Assembly: GCA_910586125.1 (NCBI GenBank) | Contig: CAJUHP010000021.1 | Span: 1-58,024 of the forward strand | Direction: 5' to 3' | Length of the DNA stretch: 58,024 nucleotides | Source: an uncultured Lachnospiraceae bacterium | GTDB lineage: Bacteria; Bacillota; Clostridia; Lachnospirales; Lachnospiraceae | Part shown: piece by piece, positions 34,350 to 42,390 of the stretch | Numbering within the stretch: position 1 is the first letter of the stretch | How the letters are laid out: each line of letters opens with the position of its first letter | Translations under genes and position numbers: made by a program | The notes under the pieces: generated by a model | What the model saw: only the letters and a program-made list of their open reading frames with translations | Database searches by the model: none | Told to the model about the DNA's origin: nothing

Positions 34350-35552
34350 TTATTTCAGCACCTTTTCCCCAAACTGGTATCCATAGTCGTAGGCGGCCGC
34401 CAAATCCTCTTCATTCGGCTTAAACCGTACCCGAAAGCCCTCCGACACCTTCATTTTCAACTGTTTCAGGCGCTCCGTAATATTCGGGACGCCCTCGCCG
34501 CTCCAGCCATAACTGCCAAAAGCGCCCGCCGGCTTGCCGCCGTGCGTTGCCGGGAACATGGAAAGCGTCAGCTCCCATACCGGCTTTAGCGCCTCCCCCA
34601 CAATCGTAGGCGTTCCCAGAAGAATTCCGTCGGCAAACAGCAAGTCCTCCTGTACCTGTTTGGCATCGGCCGTGACCAGATCATAAAGGTGTACATCCAA
34701 GCCGCTGGCGCGCACGCCCTCGCCAATCTTCTCCGCCAGCATAGCCGTGTAGCCGTAAGCGCTGACATAGGCGATCACCACCGTCTTCTTCTCGTTGGGA
34801 TTGACCACCGTAGACCATTCCCGGTACTGCTTCATAACCGTCTGAATCCGTTCTCCCGTCAGTACCGGACCATGACCGGTGCAGATCAACGAGATATCCA
34901 ACCCTTCCACCTTGTCCAGCGCTTTTAACATAAAAGGCTTGAAGGGGCCGATAATATTATCATAATAATATTTCAGCGCTTTCTGATAATCCTCCTCGCT
35001 GCAGATCCCATCCGAGAGCACTTCCGGCAGGCAGTAATGGCTTCCAAAGGAATCACATGTCACAAGAATCTGCTCTTCCTCGATATAGGTGTACATCGTA
35101 TCCGGCCAGTGCAGGTTCGGCACATGAAGAAAACGAAGTGTTCTCTCTCCGATCACCAGCTTCTGATCATTCTTTACTGGAACGCCGGCAAATTTCCGGT
35201 TCGCAATCTCTTTCAGAAATCCCAGCGCGCAGGGCGTCGCCAAAATCTGCATCTGCGGACTGTAATCCAAAAGCCGCTCCACGCTGCCGGCATGATCCGG
35301 CTCCGTATGGCTCATTACCAGATAATCGATGGCGGCAACGTCGATAATTTCCCGCAGTTTTTCGAGGTATTCATCAAAAAACTTTACTTTGGCCGTCTCA
35401 AACAGGACCGTCTTTCCACCGGTTTTCAGAATGTAGGAATTGTAGGTGGTTCCAAATTCCGTATACATGATAATATCAAATACACGCAGCTCCTCGTCAA
35501 TAATTCCTGCCCAGTAGAAATCGTCCCTTAACTGTATTGTTTTTGTCTCCAT
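34350..35552 (-). CDS. Flavo-diiron protein (class A, FprA-like)
   Basis: 400 residues. The N-terminal metallo-beta-lactamase-like domain carries the diiron ligands: SHTEPDHAG gives His82, Glu84, Asp86 and His87; His148 is in HVPNLHWPD, Asp167 in CDSFGSHY, and His near 229 in CTGHGPV. From about residue 255 a flavodoxin domain (VVIAYVSAYGYTAMLAEKI) binds FMN. These enzymes reduce O2 to water or NO to N2O and protect anaerobes. ATG 35552 is chosen because the upstream in-frame start adds a charged non-family extension. A perfect TATAAT at 35614-35619 on the minus strand may be its -10 box. No rubredoxin gene is adjacent. Confidence 0.93.
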   Translation of the reverse strand: METKTIQLRDDFYWAGIIDEELRVFDIIMYTEFGTTYNSYILKTGGKTVLFETAKVKFFDEYLEKLREIIDVAAIDYLVMSHTEPDHAGSVERLLDYSPQMQILATPCALGFLKEIANRKFAGVPVKNDQKLVIGERTLRFLHVPNLHWPDTMYTYIEEEQILVTCDSFGSHYCLPEVLSDGICSEEDYQKALKYYYDNIIGPFKPFMLKALDKVEGLDISLICTGHGPVLTGERIQTVMKQYREWSTVVNPNEKKTVVIAYVSAYGYTAMLAEKIGEGVRASGLDVHLYDLVTADAKQVQEDLLFADGILLGTPTIVGEALKPVWELTLSMFPATHGGKPAGAFGSYGWSGEGVPNITERLKQLKMKVSEGFRVRFKPNEEDLAAAYDYGYQFGEKVLK

Positions 35553-35669
35553 TTTCTTTTCCTTGCCTTCCTCCTCATTCTTTGTGTCCGAAAACAATTC
35601 TCCTCATCCTTTTATTATAACGCGCAAAATCGGTTCTATACGTTGGCTTCAGTTCTTCTGCATGCCGGC

Positions 35670-36872
35670 CTACGCATTCTTACGCTTCTCAAACTCCTTC
35701 TGAAAGCTCTGCAGATCCTGGCCGGCAAAAGCCCGCTCCAAAAGCTCCGGCAGCTTCTGCGGATTACAGGCAAAGCAGGGGATTCCCAGCCCGGCAATTT
35801 TTCCCGCCATATTCGCATCGTAGTAAGGACGGCCGCCGTCAGCCAGCGCCAACAGACAGATCACCGTGACGCCGGAGGCTTTCATATCCTCCATCCGCCT
35901 TAGGAATGCAGCCCGGTTTCCGCCTTCCTCCAGGTCCGAAATCAGAAAAAACATGGTTCGGGACGGGTTTTCTATAAATTGTTCGCAGTATGCCACCGAC
36001 TGGTCAATATTCGTGCCGCCGCCCAGTTGAAAGCCAAACAGCAGATCTACCGGGTCATCGCTCTTCTCGGTCAGATCCACGATATTCGTATCAAATGCCA
36101 CAATCCTCGTGCGCAGCGACGCCATGCTGGCCAGAATGCAACTGATCACGGAGGAATAGATGACCGACTCCCCCATGGAACCGCTCTGGTCAATGTCCAG
36201 GATCACCGTCCATTTATTTGCGGCGGTCGTGCTGGTGCGGTCATAAAAGTAAAAGTGCTCCGGCACCAGGCGCTTCAGCTCGCGGTTATAATTTTTTAGG
36301 TTCCGCGAGATTGTCATCCGGTAATCCAAGGCCGCGGCGGAGGGGATCGGAGAATGCTTTCGCCGGTTCACCGACGCGGTTACTGCCCGGCGGATATCCT
36401 GTTCCAGAAGCTGGTTTAGCTGCTCCACAATCTTTTTGATAAACTCGCGCACGCTGTCCTTGGAGCGCTTGGGGATCTGTTCTTTCAATGTCAGAATCGC
36501 GGAAGCCAGATTGATATCCGGCTCCAGATTATCCAGAAGCTCCGGCTCAAACAAAAGCTGTTTTAAGCCGCAGCGGTTCATTGCGTCCCCCTGTATCACC
36601 GACACCAGTTCCTTGTCAAACAGGCTTCGGACGTCTCCCAGCCAACGGCTGATCTGAAGATTCGACGGACCGTTTCCTGCTCCGCCCTGACCGGCCCGCC
36701 CAAAGCCGCCTGCCTCCGTACGGTTATAGATCGCGGCCAGCGCCTGGTCCAAAAGACTCTGTTCTTCGGAAAGACCGCAGCCCCCCTGCGAGAGCTTTTC
36801 AAAGCGGTTCTGACTTTCCTGTCCCAGAATCAGACGCCAGCGGCGAAGTTTTTCTTCCTTATCCATATCCAT
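35670..36872 (-). CDS. VWA-domain protein of the MoxR-DUF5682-SWIM cassette
   Basis: 400 residues. A helical N-terminal region (1-205) is followed by a von Willebrand A domain with a complete metal-ion-dependent adhesion site: DQSGS at 228-232, Thr288 in GGGTNID, and Asp313 in ISDLEEG. No signal peptide, so cytosolic. The C-terminus ends AFAGQDLQSFQKEFEKRKNA. Such CoxE-like proteins usually work with a MoxR AAA+ ATPase, as a metal-dependent adaptor in chaperone-like machines. That partner is encoded two genes upstream. ATG 36872 lies 5 bp after the DUF5682 stop. Last gene of the cassette. Function of this family member unknown. Confidence 0.88.
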   Translation of the reverse strand: MDMDKEEKLRRWRLILGQESQNRFEKLSQGGCGLSEEQSLLDQALAAIYNRTEAGGFGRAGQGGAGNGPSNLQISRWLGDVRSLFDKELVSVIQGDAMNRCGLKQLLFEPELLDNLEPDINLASAILTLKEQIPKRSKDSVREFIKKIVEQLNQLLEQDIRRAVTASVNRRKHSPIPSAAALDYRMTISRNLKNYNRELKRLVPEHFYFYDRTSTTAANKWTVILDIDQSGSMGESVIYSSVISCILASMASLRTRIVAFDTNIVDLTEKSDDPVDLLFGFQLGGGTNIDQSVAYCEQFIENPSRTMFFLISDLEEGGNRAAFLRRMEDMKASGVTVICLLALADGGRPYYDANMAGKIAGLGIPCFACNPQKLPELLERAFAGQDLQSFQKEFEKRKNA

Positions 36873-36877
36873 GCTCC

Positions 36878-39241
36878 CTAAAAGTCAAAGTCAAAATCAT
36901 CCAGATCGCCCAGCATCTCGTTCGCCTCCGCCTGTGCTGCCTCCGCTTCCTCCGGAGGGATCACAGCGTTCACGGTCTCGCTGACAGCCTGCCCTGACAA
37001 GCCCCACAGCTCGCCCAGGTTTTCTGCGATCTCATCCTTTTCCAGAGAACTGAAATCGGCAAAGGCGCGGCGCAGAAAGACCAGTGCTCTCTTAAATTCC
37101 TCCTCGTCCAGTCCGTCCAGATACTCGTCCAGGCTCTCCCACAAAGACAGGCGCGCGATCAGAGCGTAGCGGTTTTTCATGGCAAGACCCTCAAACCAGC
37201 CGGCTCCCAGATCCGCCGGCGTTCCCTTTGACAGACGGCGCTGCACTTCCCTTTTCAGCCGGGCCGCGTCCATCTGTCCTCTCTCCAAGAGAATCGCCGC
37301 CGCCAGACCGGAAAGACAGGTGTTTAAGTCGTCTCTGCCGGCCACTTCCTGTAAAGCCGTCAGCCAGATGTTCGGATCAAGAAAATCGTGTGCCAGAGCG
37401 GCGCTGTTCAACTGTTCCATCGCCGCTGCCATGGTCTTGCTGCCGGCGTCGTCACAGATACAGGCTCCCGGCAGCAGAAGGCAGGCGCGATAAAACAACT
37501 GGTGCAGAATCGGCTCCAGCGGCCGCGAGTCCACCCGCCGGATCGTGCCGTACTGAATCACCGCGGACAGGCGTGCCGCCGTTGCCGCCAGATCTTCCAG
37601 AGAAGCCTCCTCCACAGTCATGGCCTGCAGACCTTTGAGCGCGCAGGTGACAGCCGACGGGATTCCGCAGGTGAATGCGTCCTCGATTACGGCGGCGATC
37701 TCCTTCATCGCTCCCGCCTGCTCCACCCGCTCTTTCAGACGCAGAGAAGCTGCCTGTGCAACGGTATCGCCGGACAGCGCCGCCTCCACCAGCTCGATCT
37801 CCGCCTCCGGCGTCCATCGCAGAACCCAATTTTCGGCCCAGGTCGCGTTGTCTTGTTTTACTGCCTGCAGGGCCGCAAAGCTGACGCCCAAAACGCGCAG
37901 CTCATGCAGAAAGAAGGAGCGGTTCAGATCCAGAAACGCGGCTTTTTCCGATTTCACATTGCGGTTTTCCCGCAGATCCAGCTCCAGATCCTGCGCGGTG
38001 ATCTGCCGGTAGCGCTCTAGTTTTAAATCCTTCAGAGAACGGTAAAAATCCTCCTGAATGCTGGTGCGGCTGATCCCGTCCGGCAGCGCTCCGATCTCTG
38101 TTCCGATCTCTGTGTCCGCCACTGCCAGGCTGATCGCCGCCAGGCTGCCTTTTCCCAGACAGGTCACGGCAGCGTCGCGCAGGTCTCTGAGAGCCGGCAG
38201 GCGGCCGCCCCTCATGCGCGCCAGCTCCGCCGCCAGGCGCACCGCCTCGATGACTTCCGCCGAGGAGACGGGCGTCCCGTGTTCTCTCTGATAGCCGGCG
38301 ATCCGGGACAGATAGCTGTAAGCGGTCCGCCGAGGTTCTCCTTTGCAGAACGCCTCCCAGATCAAATCGTAATAGGCCGGCGCCTTATTGCCGGCTCCGT
38401 ACCCGGAGCGGGAGGAAAGGCGATAATAGGAATAGGGCATCAGCGTATGTTTGGCCTCCAGACCAGGCAGCGCTGCCAGCTCCTGATCGGTCATGGCTCC
38501 TCCCTGATCCCACCGCTTTAATCCTTCCACGTGATACGAACCCGTTACCACAACAATCCTCTCTGGACTGTGACCGGCTGCCACGGCATCCTGTATCTGC
38601 CGCTGCATATAGGCTTCCCGCACAATATTCTCCGCTTCCTCCGGCGCCTCGTCCTGGCTCAGCTCCCGCAGTCTGGCTCCGAACAGGTTGACGCCCTCAT
38701 GATATCCTCCGGCATCGCCGGCCTGTTCCATCACACGCTCCCAGAACGTCTCGTGTCCGTCCTCCCCGGCCTGCTGGTCTAACCGCTCATAGATATCCAT
38801 GCCATCGTCTGTTTTGGCCGGCGTTGCTTCCTGAGCGCGGGTCATCTCCTGCTCCTTTGCCGGGGGCTGCGCCTTCTCTAACAGACGTTTTTCCTCCATG
38901 GCTTCTTTCGCCGCGCTGATTCCCAGAAACACGCCCGACGGCAGATCGATAAAACGGCATGAAGCGCCATGCTCTTTGCACCACAAGACCGCCTGATACT
39001 CCGGCGAATATGCAGCGAACGGATAGAGCATGGTGCGGACCGGAACCTGGCTGGTATAGGCCAGAATCGCTATGGGCGGCTTCGTCTCCGGTTTTACCAT
39101 ATGCTCCAACTGATCGCAGAAATCACTGGGGCCTTCCACCAGAACCAAAGACGGCTGCTTTTCTTCCAGAAACGCCCGCAGATACCAGGCTCCTGCCGGG
39201 GACAGATGGCGGATTCCGAAAAAATATGGCTGCTGTCTCAT
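36878..39241 (-). CDS. DUF5682-family protein with a TraB/TIKI-like N-terminal domain
   Basis: 787 residues from ATG 39241; a GTG one codon upstream is possible. The first 245 residues fit the TraB/TIKI/EreA/ChaN-like fold by motif. GIRHLSPAG has His near 12 and LVEGPSD has Glu near 36. IVREAYMQRQI has the Arg-Met pattern, and VVTGSYHVEGL has His near 238, in the usual order. An acidic/Ala-rich linker separates motif blocks. The remaining 500 residues are mostly helical, ending in an acidic tail (DDFDFDF). I recall the name DUF5682 from similar neighbourhoods. It overlaps the MoxR gene stop (TGATG) and precedes the VWA gene by 5 bp. Hydrolase activity is inference. Confidence 0.82.
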   Translation of the reverse strand: MRQQPYFFGIRHLSPAGAWYLRAFLEEKQPSLVLVEGPSDFCDQLEHMVKPETKPPIAILAYTSQVPVRTMLYPFAAYSPEYQAVLWCKEHGASCRFIDLPSGVFLGISAAKEAMEEKRLLEKAQPPAKEQEMTRAQEATPAKTDDGMDIYERLDQQAGEDGHETFWERVMEQAGDAGGYHEGVNLFGARLRELSQDEAPEEAENIVREAYMQRQIQDAVAAGHSPERIVVVTGSYHVEGLKRWDQGGAMTDQELAALPGLEAKHTLMPYSYYRLSSRSGYGAGNKAPAYYDLIWEAFCKGEPRRTAYSYLSRIAGYQREHGTPVSSAEVIEAVRLAAELARMRGGRLPALRDLRDAAVTCLGKGSLAAISLAVADTEIGTEIGALPDGISRTSIQEDFYRSLKDLKLERYRQITAQDLELDLRENRNVKSEKAAFLDLNRSFFLHELRVLGVSFAALQAVKQDNATWAENWVLRWTPEAEIELVEAALSGDTVAQAASLRLKERVEQAGAMKEIAAVIEDAFTCGIPSAVTCALKGLQAMTVEEASLEDLAATAARLSAVIQYGTIRRVDSRPLEPILHQLFYRACLLLPGACICDDAGSKTMAAAMEQLNSAALAHDFLDPNIWLTALQEVAGRDDLNTCLSGLAAAILLERGQMDAARLKREVQRRLSKGTPADLGAGWFEGLAMKNRYALIARLSLWESLDEYLDGLDEEEFKRALVFLRRAFADFSSLEKDEIAENLGELWGLSGQAVSETVNAVIPPEEAEAAQAEANEMLGDLDDFDFDF

Positions 39242-40326
39242 CACGCATTCAACTCCTTACAGGCCCGATACAATCCACTCCATCCGGCCCCTCTCTTTTT
39301 CATCACGTTCTCCAGATATTCCTTCCAGGCCACACTGTCCTTCTCATCCTTCACCACAGCGCCCTGAAGGCCGGCGGCCAGATCCTCATCCGCGATCCGT
39401 CCGCTTCCAAAACTGCCGGCCAATGCCATGCTGCCGCACAGCAGAGAGATGGCTTCGGCGGTGGACAAAACGCCGGAAGGCGTCTTTACCTTCTGGTTGC
39501 CGGCCAGCGTTTCTCCTTTTCGCAGCTCTCTGAAAATCGTGCAGACCTTTTCCACCACATCCGAATCCGGCATGGAAGCGTTCAGATCCAGACTTCCGGC
39601 AAGCTGCTCCACCCGCGTGCGCACGATCTCCATCTCTGAATCCAGATTGGCGGGAGCCGGAAGCACCACGATATTAAAACGCCTCTTTAAAGCCGCCGAC
39701 ATATCATTCACGCCCTTGTCCCGCGTGTTGGCCGTGGCAATGACAGAAAACCCTTTCTTGGCCGGCAGCTCCTGCCCTAACTCCGGGATGGAGATCCGTT
39801 TTTCCGACAGAATCGAAATCAGAGCGTCCTGTACCTCCGAGGCACAACGGGAAATCTCCTCCACCCTGGCAATCGTTCCCGTCTCCATGGCCCGGTACAC
39901 CGGCGTGGCAATCAGAGCCTCCGGAGACGGCCCCTGGGCGATCAGCATGGCATAATTCCAGGAGTACCGGATCTGTTCCTCCGTCGTCCCGGCCGTTCCC
40001 TGCACAACTTTGGTCGAATCGCCGTTGATCGCGGCGGTCAGATGTTCGGACAGCCAGCTCTTTGCGGTGCCGGGCTCCCCGATCAGAAGCAGGGCGCGGT
40101 CCGTCACCAGCGTCGCGATGGCAATCTCCACCAGGCGCTCGTTTCCGATGTATTTCGGCGTGATCTCTGTGCTGCCGGCCCGGCCTCCGCAGATATAGGT
40201 CCGCACGGAGCGGGGCGACATGCGCCAGCCCGTGGGGATCGGATCTTTCTCCGCCGCGATCAGCGCGTCGATTTCTTTCTGAAAAAGCTGCTCCGCAGGA
40301 AGCCTCTGTACTTTCTTCTGTTCCAT
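39241..40326 (-). CDS. MoxR-family AAA+ ATPase of the SWIM-HEAT-DUF5682-VWA cassette
   Basis: 361 residues. Walker A GEPGTAKS at 83-90. The Walker B region reads IARVEEISR at 149-157, with Glu153 where Asp is usual followed by catalytic-type Glu154. Sensor 1 is ATANTRDKG and the arginine-finger helix is AALKRRFNIVVL. The order and MoxR-type insertions (NYAMLIAQGPSPEALIATPVYRAMETG) fit the family. MoxR ATPases remodel partner proteins, generally with VWA adaptors. The gene lies 30 bp after the HEAT gene and overlaps DUF5682. Cytosolic. Whether the Glu-Glu Walker B still hydrolyses ATP is open. Confidence 0.9.
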   Translation of the reverse strand: MEQKKVQRLPAEQLFQKEIDALIAAEKDPIPTGWRMSPRSVRTYICGGRAGSTEITPKYIGNERLVEIAIATLVTDRALLLIGEPGTAKSWLSEHLTAAINGDSTKVVQGTAGTTEEQIRYSWNYAMLIAQGPSPEALIATPVYRAMETGTIARVEEISRCASEVQDALISILSEKRISIPELGQELPAKKGFSVIATANTRDKGVNDMSAALKRRFNIVVLPAPANLDSEMEIVRTRVEQLAGSLDLNASMPDSDVVEKVCTIFRELRKGETLAGNQKVKTPSGVLSTAEAISLLCGSMALAGSFGSGRIADEDLAAGLQGAVVKDEKDSVAWKEYLENVMKKRGAGWSGLYRACKELNA

Positions 40327-40356
40327 GATTCTTTATTCCTTTCTAACTTTGTTCTC

Positions 40357-42375
40357 TTACTGCTCTCTTACCGCGTCTGATAAATCCGGCGTGGATTCCC
40401 ATTCCAGAATATGTGCTTCCAGGCTCTCCACCGTCGCGCTGCGCTTGCCCAGACCGCCTTTTTTTACCAGCTCCAAAACCTGCCGCCCCTCGGCTGCGCG
40501 GGCTTTTGCCGTGCCTGGAAGCTGATTCATATAGCTGGTGAACTCCCATTCCGTGATGTTCTTTCTGTTTTTAAAATACCGGACGGCCAGACCGGTGCAG
40601 TCCGTCACGCCGCAGCGCTTCATCGCGTCCAGATAGTGGCGGTTGTCATCCGTGACGAGCGCTCTCTCGCGGAAATACTCTCCCAGCTTCTTGCACAGTT
40701 CTTTATCAGCGGGGCAGATCCAGGCGCGAAGAAGCCCTTCCATCGGCCGGTCGCCGCACTGCATGGCATATTCCATAAAACGGAAATCCAGCGGCTCTCT
40801 CAGCGAACGTTCCACCGCATGACTGCGGTTCTCCAGCGGATGCGCCTGGTACTGCGTCATCACATAGCCATGATCCGAATCCTTCCAGCGGATGAAGGCG
40901 AGGGCCTGCTGCATATAAGGCTGCAGTTCTTTGCAGAAACGGATTCCCAGATGTGTTTTCTTTTTCAGGTACGGCTCCGCCATCTCATAGCACTCCTCCT
41001 TCTTTTGCGTCAGAAAAGCCGCCGTTAAGGCTGCGGGCAAAAAAGGCTCGCCCGCCTTTTCCAACAGCCGTTTGGAGAGCGTTGCCAGATCCTCCTGCGC
41101 ATACAGGACTAGGCTGTGATGCAGAATCGACGGGATCGCCTGGCTGAAGGTTTTCGCCGGTTCCCGGTACGTCCAGGGAAACGCCTGACTGAGCGTAAAG
41201 ACCCGCTGGCCGCCCTCCGGCGGAATATCCAGATACTTTTCAAAGGCGGCCATCCCCTCATAGCAGGCGCAGATTTCCGGCCCGTTCTTGCCCGGCAGCG
41301 CCTGCAGGCAGGCTGCCAGCTTCGCCGTAAAGTCCGCCGAAAACGTAAGCTTTTTCTCTCCCCGTTTTGCAAAAGCGGCCTGAATCTCGCCGTAGAGATC
41401 TTCCCGGTCCGGCGTCCAAGGCGGCAGGTCGAGTGCATTCTCTTTTGCCAAAGCCGCAAACAGATCATAGATATTCTCCGCCACCAGCCTGGAGGCCCGT
41501 TCCCCGACTGCCGGGACGAGACAGGCAAACGCTTCCACCGGCTTTTTCTTTGCGTATTGATTCAGATACTCCCAGGCTGCATCGTCTTCCTGGCAGGCCA
41601 GCGCAAACAGGGCTGCCTGTCTGGCGTTTCCTTTCTCGGTCTTCACCAGTTCAAGCAAAAACGGCGTATTTTCCGGATGGAGGCGAAGGGCATAGATCAG
41701 CTCGACCTTTACCTCCTTCTGGGCCTTTGGAACCTGCTCCCGGTAAAAGGCATTGGCGTCGGCGCCCGCAACCGCTTCGATGACCTGCACCCGGCGCACC
41801 ATCTCTTTTTTGCCTTTCGGGTCAAATCCTTTATACAGCAGAGGCAGGATGGCCGGCGTCTCGGCCTTCAGCCACTCTGCCACCTGTTCGGCCAGCTCAC
41901 TGTAGCCGGCTCCCAGCGCGTCCACCAGCGCGGCTTTGACCCGAAAATCCTGGAACCATTCCGGATTCTGCTCGTGCGCTTCGATCAGATAGCTGTAGCG
42001 GCCGCCTCCGGAATTGCGCAGCGCGTCCAGCAAGACGGACAAAACGGAATAGGGTGCGTTGGTCTCTGCCGTTCCTGCCGCACTGGCCTGAAGCGGCTGC
42101 ATCTCTCCCCGGACCTCGACAGCCCCCTGCGTGCAGAGAACCGCGTCGATCAGGGAAATCGCCTCCAGCACCGTTGTTCCCCGGTCCATGCAGGACGCAT
42201 CCTGAGCCGCCTCGGCCAGCTTCCCGATCTTAGCAAAAACAGGGGAGGCCGCCGTGAGCGGCGCCATGGCTTCGACGGCGCGCCGCAGACGAAAATCATC
42301 CATAATCAGATCCGTACCGGCAATCGTACAAACCTTCAGCCGTTCCCGCAGTTCATAAATCGGCGTAATATCCAT
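40357..42375 (-). CDS. HEAT-like helical-repeat protein, cassette scaffold
   Basis: 672 residues, nearly all alpha-helical by composition, Ala- and Leu-rich, without signal peptide or membrane segment. Repeating 35-40-residue helix pairs are visible, for example VKAALVDALGAGYSELAEQVAEWL, VKVELIYALRLHPENTPFLLELV and ARQAALFALACQEDDAAWEYL near 165-270. The C-terminal 150 residues carry more basic helices. No catalytic motif seen. In related cassettes the corresponding gene is annotated DUF5691; I cannot confirm membership. Starts 15 bp after the SWIM stop. Confidence 0.75.
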   Translation of the reverse strand: MDITPIYELRERLKVCTIAGTDLIMDDFRLRRAVEAMAPLTAASPVFAKIGKLAEAAQDASCMDRGTTVLEAISLIDAVLCTQGAVEVRGEMQPLQASAAGTAETNAPYSVLSVLLDALRNSGGGRYSYLIEAHEQNPEWFQDFRVKAALVDALGAGYSELAEQVAEWLKAETPAILPLLYKGFDPKGKKEMVRRVQVIEAVAGADANAFYREQVPKAQKEVKVELIYALRLHPENTPFLLELVKTEKGNARQAALFALACQEDDAAWEYLNQYAKKKPVEAFACLVPAVGERASRLVAENIYDLFAALAKENALDLPPWTPDREDLYGEIQAAFAKRGEKKLTFSADFTAKLAACLQALPGKNGPEICACYEGMAAFEKYLDIPPEGGQRVFTLSQAFPWTYREPAKTFSQAIPSILHHSLVLYAQEDLATLSKRLLEKAGEPFLPAALTAAFLTQKKEECYEMAEPYLKKKTHLGIRFCKELQPYMQQALAFIRWKDSDHGYVMTQYQAHPLENRSHAVERSLREPLDFRFMEYAMQCGDRPMEGLLRAWICPADKELCKKLGEYFRERALVTDDNRHYLDAMKRCGVTDCTGLAVRYFKNRKNITEWEFTSYMNQLPGTAKARAAEGRQVLELVKKGGLGKRSATVESLEAHILEWESTPDLSDAVREQ

Positions 42376-42390
42376 TCTCTCATCCTCCCA

